Shown here one piece after another: positions 1 to 10,005 of a DNA stretch of 64,000 nucleotides. The position numbers and the translations under genes are program-made. The stretch spans positions 4,409,001 through 4,473,000 of the forward strand of contig CM070572.1 of assembly GCA_036346355.1 (NCBI GenBank). The letters run 5' to 3'. The first letter of the stretch is position 1. Each line of letters begins with the position of its first letter. A model generated the notes under the pieces. That model ran no database searches. It was given only the letters and a program-made list of their open reading frames with translations, and was not told the origin of the DNA. This DNA is from Rhipidocladum racemiflorum. Taxonomy: Eukaryota > Streptophyta > Magnoliopsida > Poales > Poaceae.

Positions 1-1112
1 GTTTCCTTCTATTATTGAAGTGCTCCAATATGTCGAAAAAGATGGCCCAAATGATGGGAAAAAACGGCAAGCCCGTGGACTCTTAAATTATCTAAAGGAT
101 TTTGACTTTGTCTTTCATTTGCATTTGATGTTGCTTATCTTAGGACATGCAAATGCTTTATCATTGTGTTTACAGAGGAAAGATCAAGATATCTTAGAGG
201 CTATGTTGGAGGTGGAGAAAACTAAACGAAAATTTCAGCAAATTAGAGATGATGGTTGGGAAGCCCTATTGGAGACAGTATACTCCTTTTGTGATGAACA
301 TGGTACTCTAAAGTTGGATATGGAAGAAGGATTTGTAGATAGACATAAACCAAGGCAAAAGACCAATCGTACTAACTATCAACATTATAGATACGATTGC
401 TTGAATGTTGTTATGGACTTGCAACTGTTAGAGTTTAATGACCGTTTCAATGAGGTTAATTCTAATTTGCTTACACAAATGGCTGCTTTCAGTCCCAGTG
501 ATTCGTTTCTTGCTTTTAGCCTTGAGAGCTTAATGGAGTTGGCTAAGTCCTATCCAGATGATTTCAATTCAATGCAGCTGAAGAATCTTAGTCTTGAGCT
601 TCCTATCTACATTGATAATGTGAGAGCAGATGAAAGATTTGCCAATTTGAGCACTATTTCTGAACTTGCTAAATTGATGGTGGATACAAAGAAACATCTT
701 TCTTTCCCTTTAGTTTATAAGCTCCTCAAGCTAGTGTTAGTTCTACCAATTGCAACTGCATCAGTTGAGAGGTGTTTTTCAGCGATGAAAATTGTGAAGA
801 CGGTGTTACGCAATCGTATGGGTGATCAGTTTATGAATGACTCCATAATTTGCTTTGTGGAGCAAGGTTTTCTAGCCACAATTCCAAATGGCGATGTGAT
901 AGATCTTTTTCAGAAGATGAAAGAACGAAGGGAACAACTATAAAAGAGCCATTGAGGTAACCATTTTTGTAGAAAGTATTTATTTTTGTTATGAACTATT
1001 TTTTCTACAATTTTTTCTCTTGCCTGTGTATGCTATCTGTATTATATAGCCATGTTATAAGTTAGTGACTAAGTGCTGACCCCAGCCATATTTTTTGCTG
1101 GATTCGCCCCTG
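1..1112 (+). mobile_element. hAT transposon, 3' half (5' end outside window)
   Basis: The right part of a class II hAT element. It holds a transposase reading frame followed by about 170 bp of AT-rich 3' sequence. It ends at 1112 in GGATTCGCCCCTG, whose reverse complement begins CAGGGGCGAATCC. That is nearly the terminus of the complete small hAT at 43947-44823 (CAGTGGCGAAGCC / GGCTTCGCCCCTG). The 8 bases after the end, TGTGCTGC (1113-1120), should reappear just left of the unseen 5' terminus. Terminus and family are seen directly; completeness cannot be judged. Confidence 0.8.
20..943 (+). CDS. hAT-family transposase, C-terminal part (ZMYM1/TTF-type)
   Basis: C-terminal 307 residues of a plant hAT transposase of the zinc-finger-MYM type 1-like class. 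The true start lies left of the window, since the frame is already open at its edge. The last third is the hAT dimerisation region: roughly residues 235-285 carry the LPIATASVERCFSAMK block followed by LRNRMGD, the most conserved part of the family. The middle (about 110-200) matches the region between the RNase-H-like core and the dimerisation domain. The N-terminal BED/TTF zinc finger and the first catalytic acidic residues are not in view. No stop or frameshift interrupts the visible part, so the copy may be young. It ends 169 bp before the element terminus, a normal layout. It would bind its own termini and move DNA by cut and paste. Confidence 0.85.
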   Translation: MLQYVEKDGPNDGKKRQARGLLNYLKDFDFVFHLHLMLLILGHANALSLCLQRKDQDILEAMLEVEKTKRKFQQIRDDGWEALLETVYSFCDEHGTLKLDMEEGFVDRHKPRQKTNRTNYQHYRYDCLNVVMDLQLLEFNDRFNEVNSNLLTQMAAFSPSDSFLAFSLESLMELAKSYPDDFNSMQLKNLSLELPIYIDNVRADERFANLSTISELAKLMVDTKKHLSFPLVYKLLKLVLVLPIATASVERCFSAMKIVKTVLRNRMGDQFMNDSIICFVEQGFLATIPNGDVIDLFQKMKERREQL

Positions 1113-1480
1113 TGTGCTGCAGCTGACGCCATGGGCTGCAGGTGACCTGCAGCCAACACCGTGCGCTGCAGGCCACCTGCAGCTATTGCCGAGCGTTGCA
1201 GGACCTGCAGCCGAGCCTCTACGTTGCAGGCCACCCACCCCGGTCACTGTTGTCCGCGCCACGACACGCCCGGTTGCTCCTCCTGCCACCTGGTGACACC
1301 GGTTGTCCAGGCCCCCGTTAGAAGCCCCCTTACTGCCACATGCTGCCGCACATGCACGCGTTGGCTAAATTGATGAGTTTTCTCTGCATGCTACGTCCAA
1401 TCGAACCGCCGAAAGCAATGTCCAATTTTGTCCGGCGTCTGTTTTTCTCGCGCGGTCTCATTATAAATCACAAGGCCGCC
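1113..1480. other. GC-rich flank with clustered CTGCAG motifs
   Basis: No convincing gene. Between about 1116 and 1235 the hexamer CTGCAG or near matches recur, giving a quasi-periodic GCAGG-CC-CCTGCAG pattern. Short open frames here lack homology that I recognise. From about 1376 a promoter-like stretch contains TATAAAT at about 1463. Confidence 0.4.
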
Positions 1481-1508
1481 TCACATTCGTGAGTGAGCTC
1501 AGAAAACG

Positions 1509-1613
1509 GAGAGCGCGAGGAGATCTGAGAAGCTGAGTACACCGAGAGCGCGAGGAGATCTGAGAAGCTGAGTACACCGAGAGCGCGAGGAGATCTGAGC
1601 AGCTGAGAAAACC
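1509..1613. repeat. Tandem repeat, 3 x 35 bp
   Basis: Three head-to-tail units of 35 bp start at 1509, 1544 and 1579. The core reads GAGAGCGCGAGGAGATCTGA. The first two are identical; the third differs at a few 3' positions. A partial related stretch (GAGCTCAGAAAACG) precedes the array. Confidence 0.9.
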
Positions 1614-2316
1614 AATTTAGTTGGTGTTCATAATTTGTAGAATATATTTAGAGGTAACTTTTTTTCGAGTATTTGATTTGGGATTGCTATTTTTGCAGGT
1701 GTGGTTTACGAAGGTTATTTTGTACGGTGCTAGAGATTTACCGATTTTTAGTACATCTTCAGAGAGGTTAGTTTGAAATCTTCTGGAGTAGTATAATATT
1801 GTTGTTCAATTAGTATAATCATTAGAATATTAGTATAACCAGCAGTATCACTCAGAATTAGTAAAATAAGAACAAGTAGTGCATGAAATGACGGTAATTG
1901 TGTTCCTTGTCTGTATTAGATGACTTGACAGTAGTAATGTCATGAGTAGTATGTAATGCAGTGTATGACTGGCGTGCTGTTTGTGAAAGTAGTAGTATGT
2001 GAACTAACTATGTTGGCATACAGTCCATCTTGTCTTTTGAATTATGTGTCATTCCATTGACTAATGATTTCTAATGACAGGCGCAACATACGCTTCTCAA
2101 ACTATACACGAGTCCTTCTTCGGCAGCCTACCTTAATGTGCGTCATATGAACCGCTTCATATTGTCAAGGCTAATGTATTTGATATATGATATTACTTGA
2201 TCTTATTGGAATGATTGTTTGTAAAGAATTAGGTATATAACTACGATTTATATAGCTAATTATCGTTAACTATTCATATTCACAATAGTATCTTACTTAA
2301 ATGACACCTGTGGCAC
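1614..2316. other. AT-rich intergenic stretch, no gene seen
   Basis: AT-rich sequence with frequent stops in all frames. It has intron-like features (TTTTTTGCAG at about 1690) but no exon I can recognise. Confidence 0.4.
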
Positions 2317-4509
2317 TGTACACCCCGTCCGCCTAATATTAACTTATATTATAGTGCAAGGAATCGGCGGGCCCTCAGCGTGCCACGTCAGCATTTTCTG
2401 CGTAGAGAACCTGGTAGTTTTCGTATTTGCATACGGGTCCCGTTGCCATGGACCGTTGTGATGCCCTAAAACTTTAGAGCGATCCTAGGGTTTTTCTTTC
2501 TCTGTTGTTTCGGAAAGAATGAGGGAAATTGTTGGGGAATTAATTAATTAAAGTTTATGCGGCGTATTAATATTAAATTTGGAGTTTACGGGCTAGAAAC
2601 AGTGGGCCGAGGAAAACTTGGGCCTGGGCCGGGAATTCTTCTCCCACCTCCCCCTCCCCACGCCCTAAGTGGGCCGGCCCACCTCCCCCTAAAGGGGTGG
2701 CGCCTCCCCATGTGGCCGGCCACCCCACCCCAAGCCCTAGGGCGCCTCCCCCTCTCCCCCTAGCAGCCCCCACTCCACCTCTTCCTCCCCTTGCGTGGTG
2801 GCTCAAGATCCACCGCGAAACGCGAAGGAGAAAACGAGAAGAGGATCCGTGGAGGCGAGGAGGACGAACAGATTTCCGTTACGGAGATCGTCGCGCGTTC
2901 TTCGTGGGTTCGCAAGGGGGAACTCAAGGTAAAATTCCCAATCTTTTACCCCTGTTCTACCTAGGGATTAGGAGTGTATTAGATCTGGTGGTGAGTGGTT
3001 TGGTTGGATCTTGTTGGGGGAGAAGGGTAGATGTTCACGTGGTGCTGTTTTTGGAAGGGGAGATGTGTGCAGCGCGGATTGTTTCACGTTCTACGTGACC
3101 TAGAAGATTTTTCCTGCCAAAACCTATAACTATAAAGTTGTAGATAACGTCGAGATATAGCTTCTGTAATTTTTTCAGAATTTCTGGGACGACGGTCTGA
3201 GAGTTATAGCTGTTGGAAGTTGACGAACAGAATCTGGAAACAGATTTCGTCTACTGTGTTGGACGTCTGTTTAGGCATAATTAACAATGGAATTGAAATT
3301 TATGATCTTCATTAAAGTTGTAGATCCCGTCAATATCTAGGTCCTGTAATTTTTTTATATTTTTATGATCTGTAAAAAAAAAGATACGAAATTGTGAAGA
3401 GAGGGTGCTGCTGTTTGATCCGGACAGATCGGGGTTTCGGCGTTTTAAAAGGGGAACGGGTTGTAGGAAACGCGTGTTTGAATTGTGTGATCAATTGTGA
3501 TGTTATTATATACTGAAAGAATGCTTGTTCAGGTGGTGCCCCTTCTGGACGCAACTAGGTTCGTCATCCACGTTGGTAAAGGCAAGTGGAAGTAGCGGTC
3601 TTGCTAAACTATAACCCGCTATTTGTTTCGTCTTCAATATAAACCTTAATTGCAGCACACCTACATGGTTTAACTACTTGTTTATGAGATTGCAATATCC
3701 TATCCTGCATTGTGATGTGGTTGTTTGGCTTTTGAATCATGAGTAAGAATGAAGAAAGATGTTGTTTGCAAGATGAATTGTTGAGGTATTCTATCTCAAT
3801 GATGTTCGCATTTTATCCATGTTATTTGATGGTATGCAAGCATGTGGATTCAGAGTGGGAAGTTATGAATGTATTTATGCATGAAGCATTAACTGCATAA
3901 TCATGCATTGGAAGTTTGTCGACGCCTTGCGGCGCGATCAGATGCCGTACAACACCGTGTGTTCCCCGAGAAAGGGCACGGTGAGGAGGATCATGGCATA
4001 AGCATGTGCACAATCATATGCATTCTAATGAGGTTGTGTGGACTCTGTAATGTGGTATTGGACATGAGGAATTTGGTATGCTAGTTTTACTGTGGCTGTG
4101 TTATTTGTTAGAAGTTGTTCCGCTTGCTGAGATTACCCAATCTCACCCCTTGTTATTTTGTTGTTTTCAGGTAGTTCTCGCGAGTCGTAAGCTTGAAGGG
4201 TGGGCTTAGTAGCACAATCAACCCTCCGGGGTCATCACGAATCACATGGACTAGTGCATTTAATAATTCATTAGCTTGCTGAAATTTTATTAATCATAGA
4301 CCTGTTGATGTCCTCTTTGGAGCCGCTTTTACGTTTATGTTTGTTTTATGGTTGATTTAGACTTGTTATCTATATTATTGATCATTTTATGTTATTCCTG
4401 TTTGTAATGTTTATTATGAATCTTGTTGTCGCTTCCGTTTTGTCCTAATTTTAGGGGAGATGCTGTCGAAATTTTCTTGTACGACAGTTTAGATTTGTAG
4501 GGTGTTACA
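2317..4509 (+). mobile_element. Probable solo LTR of a Ty3-type retrotransposon
   Basis: About 2.2 kb with the composition of a long grass Ty3 LTR. It has a GC-rich block at about 2620-2790, then moderately AT-rich sequence. The 3' part has an Ogre/Tekay-like style (AGGGGAGATGCTGTCGAAATT near 4455) and ends GGGTGTTACA at 4509. The reverse complement of that end, TGTAACACCC, resembles TGTACACCCC at 2317, which I take as the left end. No gag, pol or second LTR adjoins it. No target-site duplication is visible (GGCAC left, ACCGT right), so the left boundary is uncertain. TGTTGGGGAATT at 2530 is an alternative. Confidence 0.55.
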
Positions 4510-5060
4510 ACCGTCGATCTGTCGTGCCGGTCACGATTGCACCGTTCGCGCGTCCCCCCGCATTGGCCAATGCGTACCCATGAAATCCTCGTCCGCAGAG
4601 CCCTCAAGGAGTCCAGCGCCAGCACTCTGCTTGCTGCCATTTTTCCGTCGTCATCACGCTTCTCCTCGTGTGCTCCGCCCGGCGGCCCTACGTTCGCCCG
4701 ACCTCTCCCTACGTTCGCCCAACCTCTCTCGCCCCGTCCACACCCCTCCCTCTCCCTGCATCGCTTTGCCTACCACTTCGCTGCTCTGTCGTGCGCCCTC
4801 GCTCGTTTCTTTGGGCCGCGCCCTCCACCGCATCCCCGGCCGACCGATCACTCTCGCCCCTGCTCTCACTGCGTCCACGCCCCTCCCTCTCCCTACATCA
4901 GTTCGTCCGCCACCTTGCTGGTCTGCCGCGCACCGTCACCCGCTTCCTTGGGTCGCGCCTTCCGGCGCATCCCCGTCACCCCGCCTTACGTTCTCCGCCG
5001 ATGGTCCCCCCGCCGTCTCTTGCATCGTACCCCCCCCGAATCTGGAGTCTGTCGCCAGGG
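4510..5060. other. GC-rich, gene-start-like segment without an identifiable protein
   Basis: Pyrimidine-rich GC sequence beginning exactly where the LTR ends. Three overlapping open frames occur, but all are proline, serine and arginine rich with no family signature. That is what CT-rich DNA gives by chance. It may be the 5' UTR or first-exon region of the gene whose remnants lie downstream. Confidence 0.35.
4735..5008. repeat. Imperfect tandem duplication, period 137 bp
   Basis: The block starting CGTCCACACCCCTCCCTCTC at 4735 recurs at 4872. Matching landmarks such as GCATCCCC at about 4829 and 4966 confirm the 137-bp offset. The copies differ by many substitutions, so the duplication is not recent. 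Confidence 0.8.
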
Positions 5061-5124
5061 AACTTTGCATTGGTCAAGTAAAACCCCCCTTCTCCTCCCT
5101 TTCTTTTATTTTTTTTCCTGATTT

Positions 5125-5182
5125 TTCGATGATTTTAGGGGCGATCTGTTATTTCGTGATTTTTCGATGATTTTAGGGACGA
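5125..5182. repeat. Short direct repeat in an AT-rich leader
   Basis: The motif TGATTTTTCGATGATTTTAG appears twice within 60 bp, each followed by GGGCGAT or GGACGAT. The sequence after 5090 changes abruptly from GC-rich to intron-like. Confidence 0.7.
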
Positions 5183-5730
5183 TATGTGCTCCAAATGTCT
5201 ACCCGTTCGGCTCCTCCTCCCAAGGCGTGTTTCCTAATCATTCTTGTTCCAATGTGTGTGTTCTTCAATGATCAGGGTATCAAGGTCGTCAATGGTCAAG
5301 GTGTTATGCTAGAATAGATCTCTGTATTGCATTGTGGTGTGGAAACATGACCAATTTACATGTGTTACCGATGGGTTTCTCCCAATCTATTCGTTCTTCA
5401 AGGATTCTTGCACTGTAATTTTCTTGGTGTTTACCGGTTCTGAATAGTTTACTTTGCTCTTGCAGGTAATATTCTGACTTCTCAAGAGTATTTATGTGCT
5501 AGCTTATTTGATCTCAATGAGTTTCAGTTCCTTTACATTGTTTTTACAGGTAATATTCTGACCTTTATCTACTATTTTATCCTAAATTAGGAGTTCATTT
5601 AGTCAGACCACTACAATTCGGTGTTGTATCCATATTTGATATGAATATTGGCCAAATTTACATATCTACCTGCCCAGCTAATATAAAAATGTTCACCAGG
5701 CTTGCTTTGCTGATGATATGAGAGAATAAG

Positions 5731-6647
5731 TGCAATTTGGATAGATTCTATAGCCACTCCCGTTATTGATACTTTCCATTTCTTGAATATGGGTCATTTT
5801 CTTATATGGTCAGGTATCATATTACCTCACCTGAAGTAAGAAATAGAACACACCTATTTAGTAGGCGATGTTGGTTATTGATTTAAGCATTTCGCAGTTA
5901 TACCGAATTCACAGTTTTGATCTATGTGGGTATTCTAAATTAACTGGTCAACTGTCAACTCAATCAATAAGTTCTATCATGCTTGATTTTAATCTGAATG
6001 GCTGTTCTGATTTGTTACTTCTAGGCTTCTAGCATCAACACAAACTTGTTTGTTGGTTGCCAAAATAGATTTTTAGATTTGTTCTTAAATCCTAACTTAG
6101 ATATTCAATTTGTTCTGTTGTTATATATCTTGTTAAACCATTGTATCACGTTGTACCATAGATTCACCTGTCCTTTTCAATGATGATATCCACTAGAGTT
6201 TGCTTGACATGTATGGATAATACGGTTGCAATTTGGATAGATTCTACGTCCACTCCTGTTATTGATCCTTTCCATTTCTTGAATATGGGTCAGATTTTCT
6301 TATATGGTCAGGTATCATATTACCTCACCTGAACTAAGAAATAGTACACACCTATTTAGTAGGTGGTGTTGGTTATTGACTTAAGCATTTCGTAGTTATA
6401 CCGAATTCACAGTTTCGATTTATGCGGATATTCCAGATTAACTGGTCAGCTGTCAGCTCAATCAATAAGTTCTACCATGCTTGATTTTAATACGAATGGC
6501 TATTCTGATTTGTTCCTTCTAGGCTTCTAGCGTCGGCACAAACTTGATTATTGTTTGCCAAAATAGATTTTTAGATGTTGTCCTTAAATCCTACCTTAGA
6601 TATTCAATTTGTTTTGCGTCCTTTTCAATGATGATATCCACTAGATA
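5731..6647. repeat. Tandem duplication, period about 496 bp
   Basis: The segment 5731-6197 recurs at 6227-6647, with landmarks TGCAATTTGGATAGATTCTA, TCATATTACCTCACCTGAA and AATGATGATATCCACTAGA in the same order. By eye about 90% of bases agree, with a deletion between 6120 and 6175 relative to the second copy. There is no open frame; the content is intron-like. Confidence 0.85.
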
Positions 6648-6828
6648 TTCAATCTGATATAGTGTTGCTCCTTTTTTCATTTCATAATTGGTAAATTGTA
6701 TCTGAAACGCAGTACACATCACAATAGAATCAAATATCATTATCCTTTTTTATTTTTCTTCCAACATGAGTTCCATAACCACACTGACTAGTTGGATTTA
6801 TATGTACATAACCAAAATAATTTATAGA

Positions 6829-7215
6829 AACAAGGTGATTATATCCTCCTCAGGATTTTTTTTGAGTGTCTTATATATGCTTGAGCTATAGTACTTATTT
6901 GGCTACCAAAAAATGGAACTTGGATTTGAAGGAGGAGCTCCGCGTAAGGTCAATATATATATTTTTTAATTTGCCTTACATATTTCTTTCAGTTTTTTTT
7001 ATTAACATGGTTCTACATAACCAACATAATTTGCAGGAACAAGGTGACTATATCCTACTTAGGATTTTATTTTTCAGTGTTTTATATGTGCTTAAGCTAT
7101 AGTACTTGTTTGGCTGGCAAAAAATGAAACTTGGGTTTGGAGGACCTCCAGGCAAGGTGAATACATGTAGATTTTAATTTGCCCCACACATTTCTTTCAA
7201 TCTTTTTTTCCTGAT
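6829..7215. repeat. Tandem duplication, period about 209 bp
   Basis: The block beginning AACAAGGTGATTATATCCT at 6829 recurs from 7038 (AACAAGGTGACTATATCCT). Both copies share the order 'GAGCTATAGTACTT, GGCTACCAAAAAATGG, AATTTGCC, ATTTCTTTCA'. The first copy includes an exon-like piece around 6912-6948 that reads LDLKEELRV. This resembles the segment before the RabGGTA remnant further right. Confidence 0.8.
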
Positions 7216-7829
7216 TAACATGGCCCGCATGAATGAGGTTCGATTTAGTTGTAACAAGCATAACCTTTACTACCTTGATTTGACTAATTGAATATGTCCA
7301 AAGAATATGGCACTTAGTTTTCACCAATGGAGATTTTTTAGCTGTGTAGTGCTTATGCCAAATTGGACTTAGTTGTTGGTGATGATATGTTTTGTTCAAC
7401 AGTATTGTAGCTATCCTTGTGTGCAGTACCATTTCCCATTGCTAATGGTTTTGTGTGTTAGTTTTGGACACTTTGGTTGTGTAGAACTTATGCCGATTTT
7501 GGACTTAGTTGTCGATCTTTTTTCCTTGATTAACATGGTCCGCATGAATGAGGTTCGATTTAGTTGTAACAAGCATAACCTTCACTACCTTGATTTGACT
7601 AATTAAATATGTCCAAAGAATATGGCACTTAGTTTTCACCAATGGAGATTTTTTACCTGTGTAGAGCTTATGCTAAATTGGGCTTAGTTGTTGATGATGA
7701 TATGTTTTGTTCAACGGTATGGTAGCTATCATTGTGTGCAGTACCATTTCCCATTGCTAATGGTTTTGTGTGATAGTTTTGGACACTTTGGTTGTGTAGA
7801 ACTTATGTCGAATTTGGACTTAGTTGTCG
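7202..7829. repeat. Tandem duplication, period about 315 bp
   Basis: The block around TTAACATGGCCCGCATGAATG (7215) recurs at 7530. It shares long identical runs such as GAGGTTCGATTTAGTTGTAA and CAATGGAGATTTTTTA. Of the three serial duplications here, this one has the most similar copies. Confidence 0.9.
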
Positions 7830-7926
7830 ATGATGATATGTTGCTTTCGGTTGTGCTATTGCAGATTGTCAAACAATGCTTCAGGATTGCCAAGCCTTTT
7901 ACAGTATCCTCAAATTTGGAATTTAG

Positions 7927-8304
7927 TAGGTGGAGATTGGTTTATGACAAAATCCAAAGTCTTATGGGGCTTCATATCACTGGAAGTGGTTGGTAAACCA
8001 AAAGCTTATCCCAGTGAACTTCAAGTGTGAATTTGGCCTCTTGGATAAACTATTAAAGGCAGATGCAAAGAATGTCTAGGGATGAAACTATCACACATAA
8101 ATTTCTTCCTTTTTCTTAGATGTTTAGATAAAAAATAATTGTGTTAATTGATTTTTTTAGACAAAAGGATTTGTTTCAATTTATTTCCCTCTTGTATAGG
8201 TTCCTTTCAAGCTTCATGGGGGTGCCAAAAGAGGAAGAGCTTAGGTACACAATGAATAAGATTAGTGACAACTTTAATAATTACTCAGCATGGCATAATC
8301 GTAG
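7927..8304 (+). pseudogene. Rab geranylgeranyltransferase alpha subunit pseudogene (two exons)
   Basis: Remnant of the alpha subunit of Rab GGTase (geranylgeranyl transferase type II), a protein built of prenyltransferase alpha repeats that modifies Rab GTPases. Exon A (about 7927-8096) reads QNPKSYGA, then YHWKW, NQKLIPVNFK and EFGLLDKLLKADAKN. It is broken by in-frame stops where the family has Arg (TGA at about 7946) and where it has the HGW of the conserved NFHGWNYR motif (TAG and TGA at about 8083-8091). Exon B (8200-8304) is 105 bp with intact AG/GT borders and encodes MGVPKEEELRYT followed by ISDNFNNYSAWHNR, the next repeat. Both exons keep the intron phase of the real gene. Neither the N-terminal exons nor the C-terminal repeats are found. 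It lies in a zone of serial tandem duplications and left of a Helitron-like end, so it may be a captured fragment. Confidence 0.8.
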
Positions 8305-9700
8305 GTATGCAGTTGTTAGTGGATGTTCTTTCTGAATGCTCTTTCGATGCGTCGATTTGCTGATGTCAGAAATTTATTCTAAATTTATATTTAGAGTAGG
8401 TGGATTAATCATGGAACAGCTCTACAATAACACCATAGGATTAGCAAATTAGCGAAAGAAGCGATCCTACAAAAAGCGTAACAATATTGCTCATGTATGC
8501 CTTATCCTTGATTTCTTTCATGCATGGGTATGTTTAGTGAACCTGACAATATGTCCCATAGTACAGACTATAACATATCTTGACAATATTTGCTCCCTGA
8601 TTATAGACGAAAACTAGGAAATTTTACATGTAATAGATTCTGACAATATATCTCCATAGTACAGACTATACCATATCTTGACAATATTTGGTTCCTGATT
8701 ATAGAAGAAAACTACAAAATTTTACATGTGACAACATATTTACATGATAGTTTTTTTTTTTTGAATTTCCATAGCCGGTTTAAAAATTATGATTTATGTG
8801 ATTCAATGATTGTGAGTTTTGGTCTTTAGACTAAGACTATTTGGTTTCTGATCAAGTGATTTGCTTCCTACCAACCAATGCTTTTGATGTTGTATTTGTT
8901 CACATTACATGTTGCTTCTTCTGGCTATAAAGACCACACAACTAAAGTAGTCTTCAATGTTGATTTCGTTTTCTTTTCCAAATCCACTCTTGCTGAGTGC
9001 TTAACTAACTATCTAATAGGCCACATGGTTTATTTATGAGAATGTGGCATTACAAACCTCAAAACTAAGAAAAATTTTAGTTAGATGTTTTTTATTCGAT
9101 TTATGGTGCTGTGCATCAAATGAATTGACTTGAATGTACAAATCTTGACGTTTGCTTGATCTAGAGTAGTCTTCAAGGTCGATTTCATTTCCTTTTCTAG
9201 ATTCACTTTTACTGGGTGATTAACTGAATGTTTCATTGGCTACAGTTGCATTATATCGTGCCTAATGGTGGCAAAGAGTCCTTACTCCTTACTACTATTC
9301 TCATTATCGACCTCCGATGTTTGCTACAGTGATCGCAATTTTATTGCAGCCCCAGGAATCTGTTTTACAATATTTGTTTATTGTTAACCTTGGAATATGC
9401 CTACATGAATTGAGTTGGGCCTGTTGAGTCTTGATGACCGAAGTTATGTGTTTGAAGTGGATTTTAGCACTGCTGGACTACGTGCATGTTGTTTAATTGG
9501 TTAAATTTGTCACTGCGGTGTTCGAGATCTATTGATATTCTACGGTATAGGTTTGAAGCTTTTGTTTTTCATGATATAGTCATGATGTTTACAATTTATG
9601 TACATATTTCTGTATGCATGGGTGAAATCTTGTTCATTGTAAATAACAACTATAACAGGTAAAAAAACTATTTTGCGTTGCCAGTATAACTCTTCTTTTT
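8305..9700. other. AT-rich, intron-like tract without genes
   Basis: No coding segment recognised. A near-duplicate of about 70 bp (CAGACTATAACATATCTTGAC at about 8563 and a close copy at about 8661) adds to the duplicated character. A T run sits at 8750-8762. Confidence 0.5.
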
Positions 9701-9710
9701 CTTATTTTAT

Positions 9711-9741
9711 GCTCCGCAACGTAGTGCGCAAATCTACCTAG
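9711..9741 (+). mobile_element. Helitron-like 3' terminus
   Basis: The sequence CTCCGCAACGTAGTGCGCAAA, then TCTACCTAG|T, has the layout of a Helitron 3' end. There is a short hairpin (CGCA ... TGCG, 6-nt loop), a 9-nt spacer, then CTAG followed by host T. A matching 5' TC-start was not located, so the extent and any link to the RabGGTA fragment remain open. Confidence 0.5.
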
Positions 9742-10005
9742 TAGCCTATATTAGTCCAGGGCCACCTCCGCGGCAGGCCGAAACCATGCTAGTACCGCTC
9801 GTCCAACCGGCGGCAAAAAGCCGAGATAAACCTCGACGCTCCCGAGCCCAGGACAAAAGAATCAGACCTTCGTTTCGGCCCGGCCCAAAAACACCACACG
9901 CCGACACCAACCACAAACCCCACCCAATCGCCAGCACCACTTTCCAGCCTCTCCGCGTCGCCGGCGCCGTCGCCTCTCCTCCGCCGCTCCCGGCGTGCCG
10001 CAGCC

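Noticed and set aside
4502..5170. Three overlapping Pro/Ser/Arg-rich frames
   Set aside because: CT-rich DNA is open in several frames at once; none shows homology or codon bias distinct from the others.
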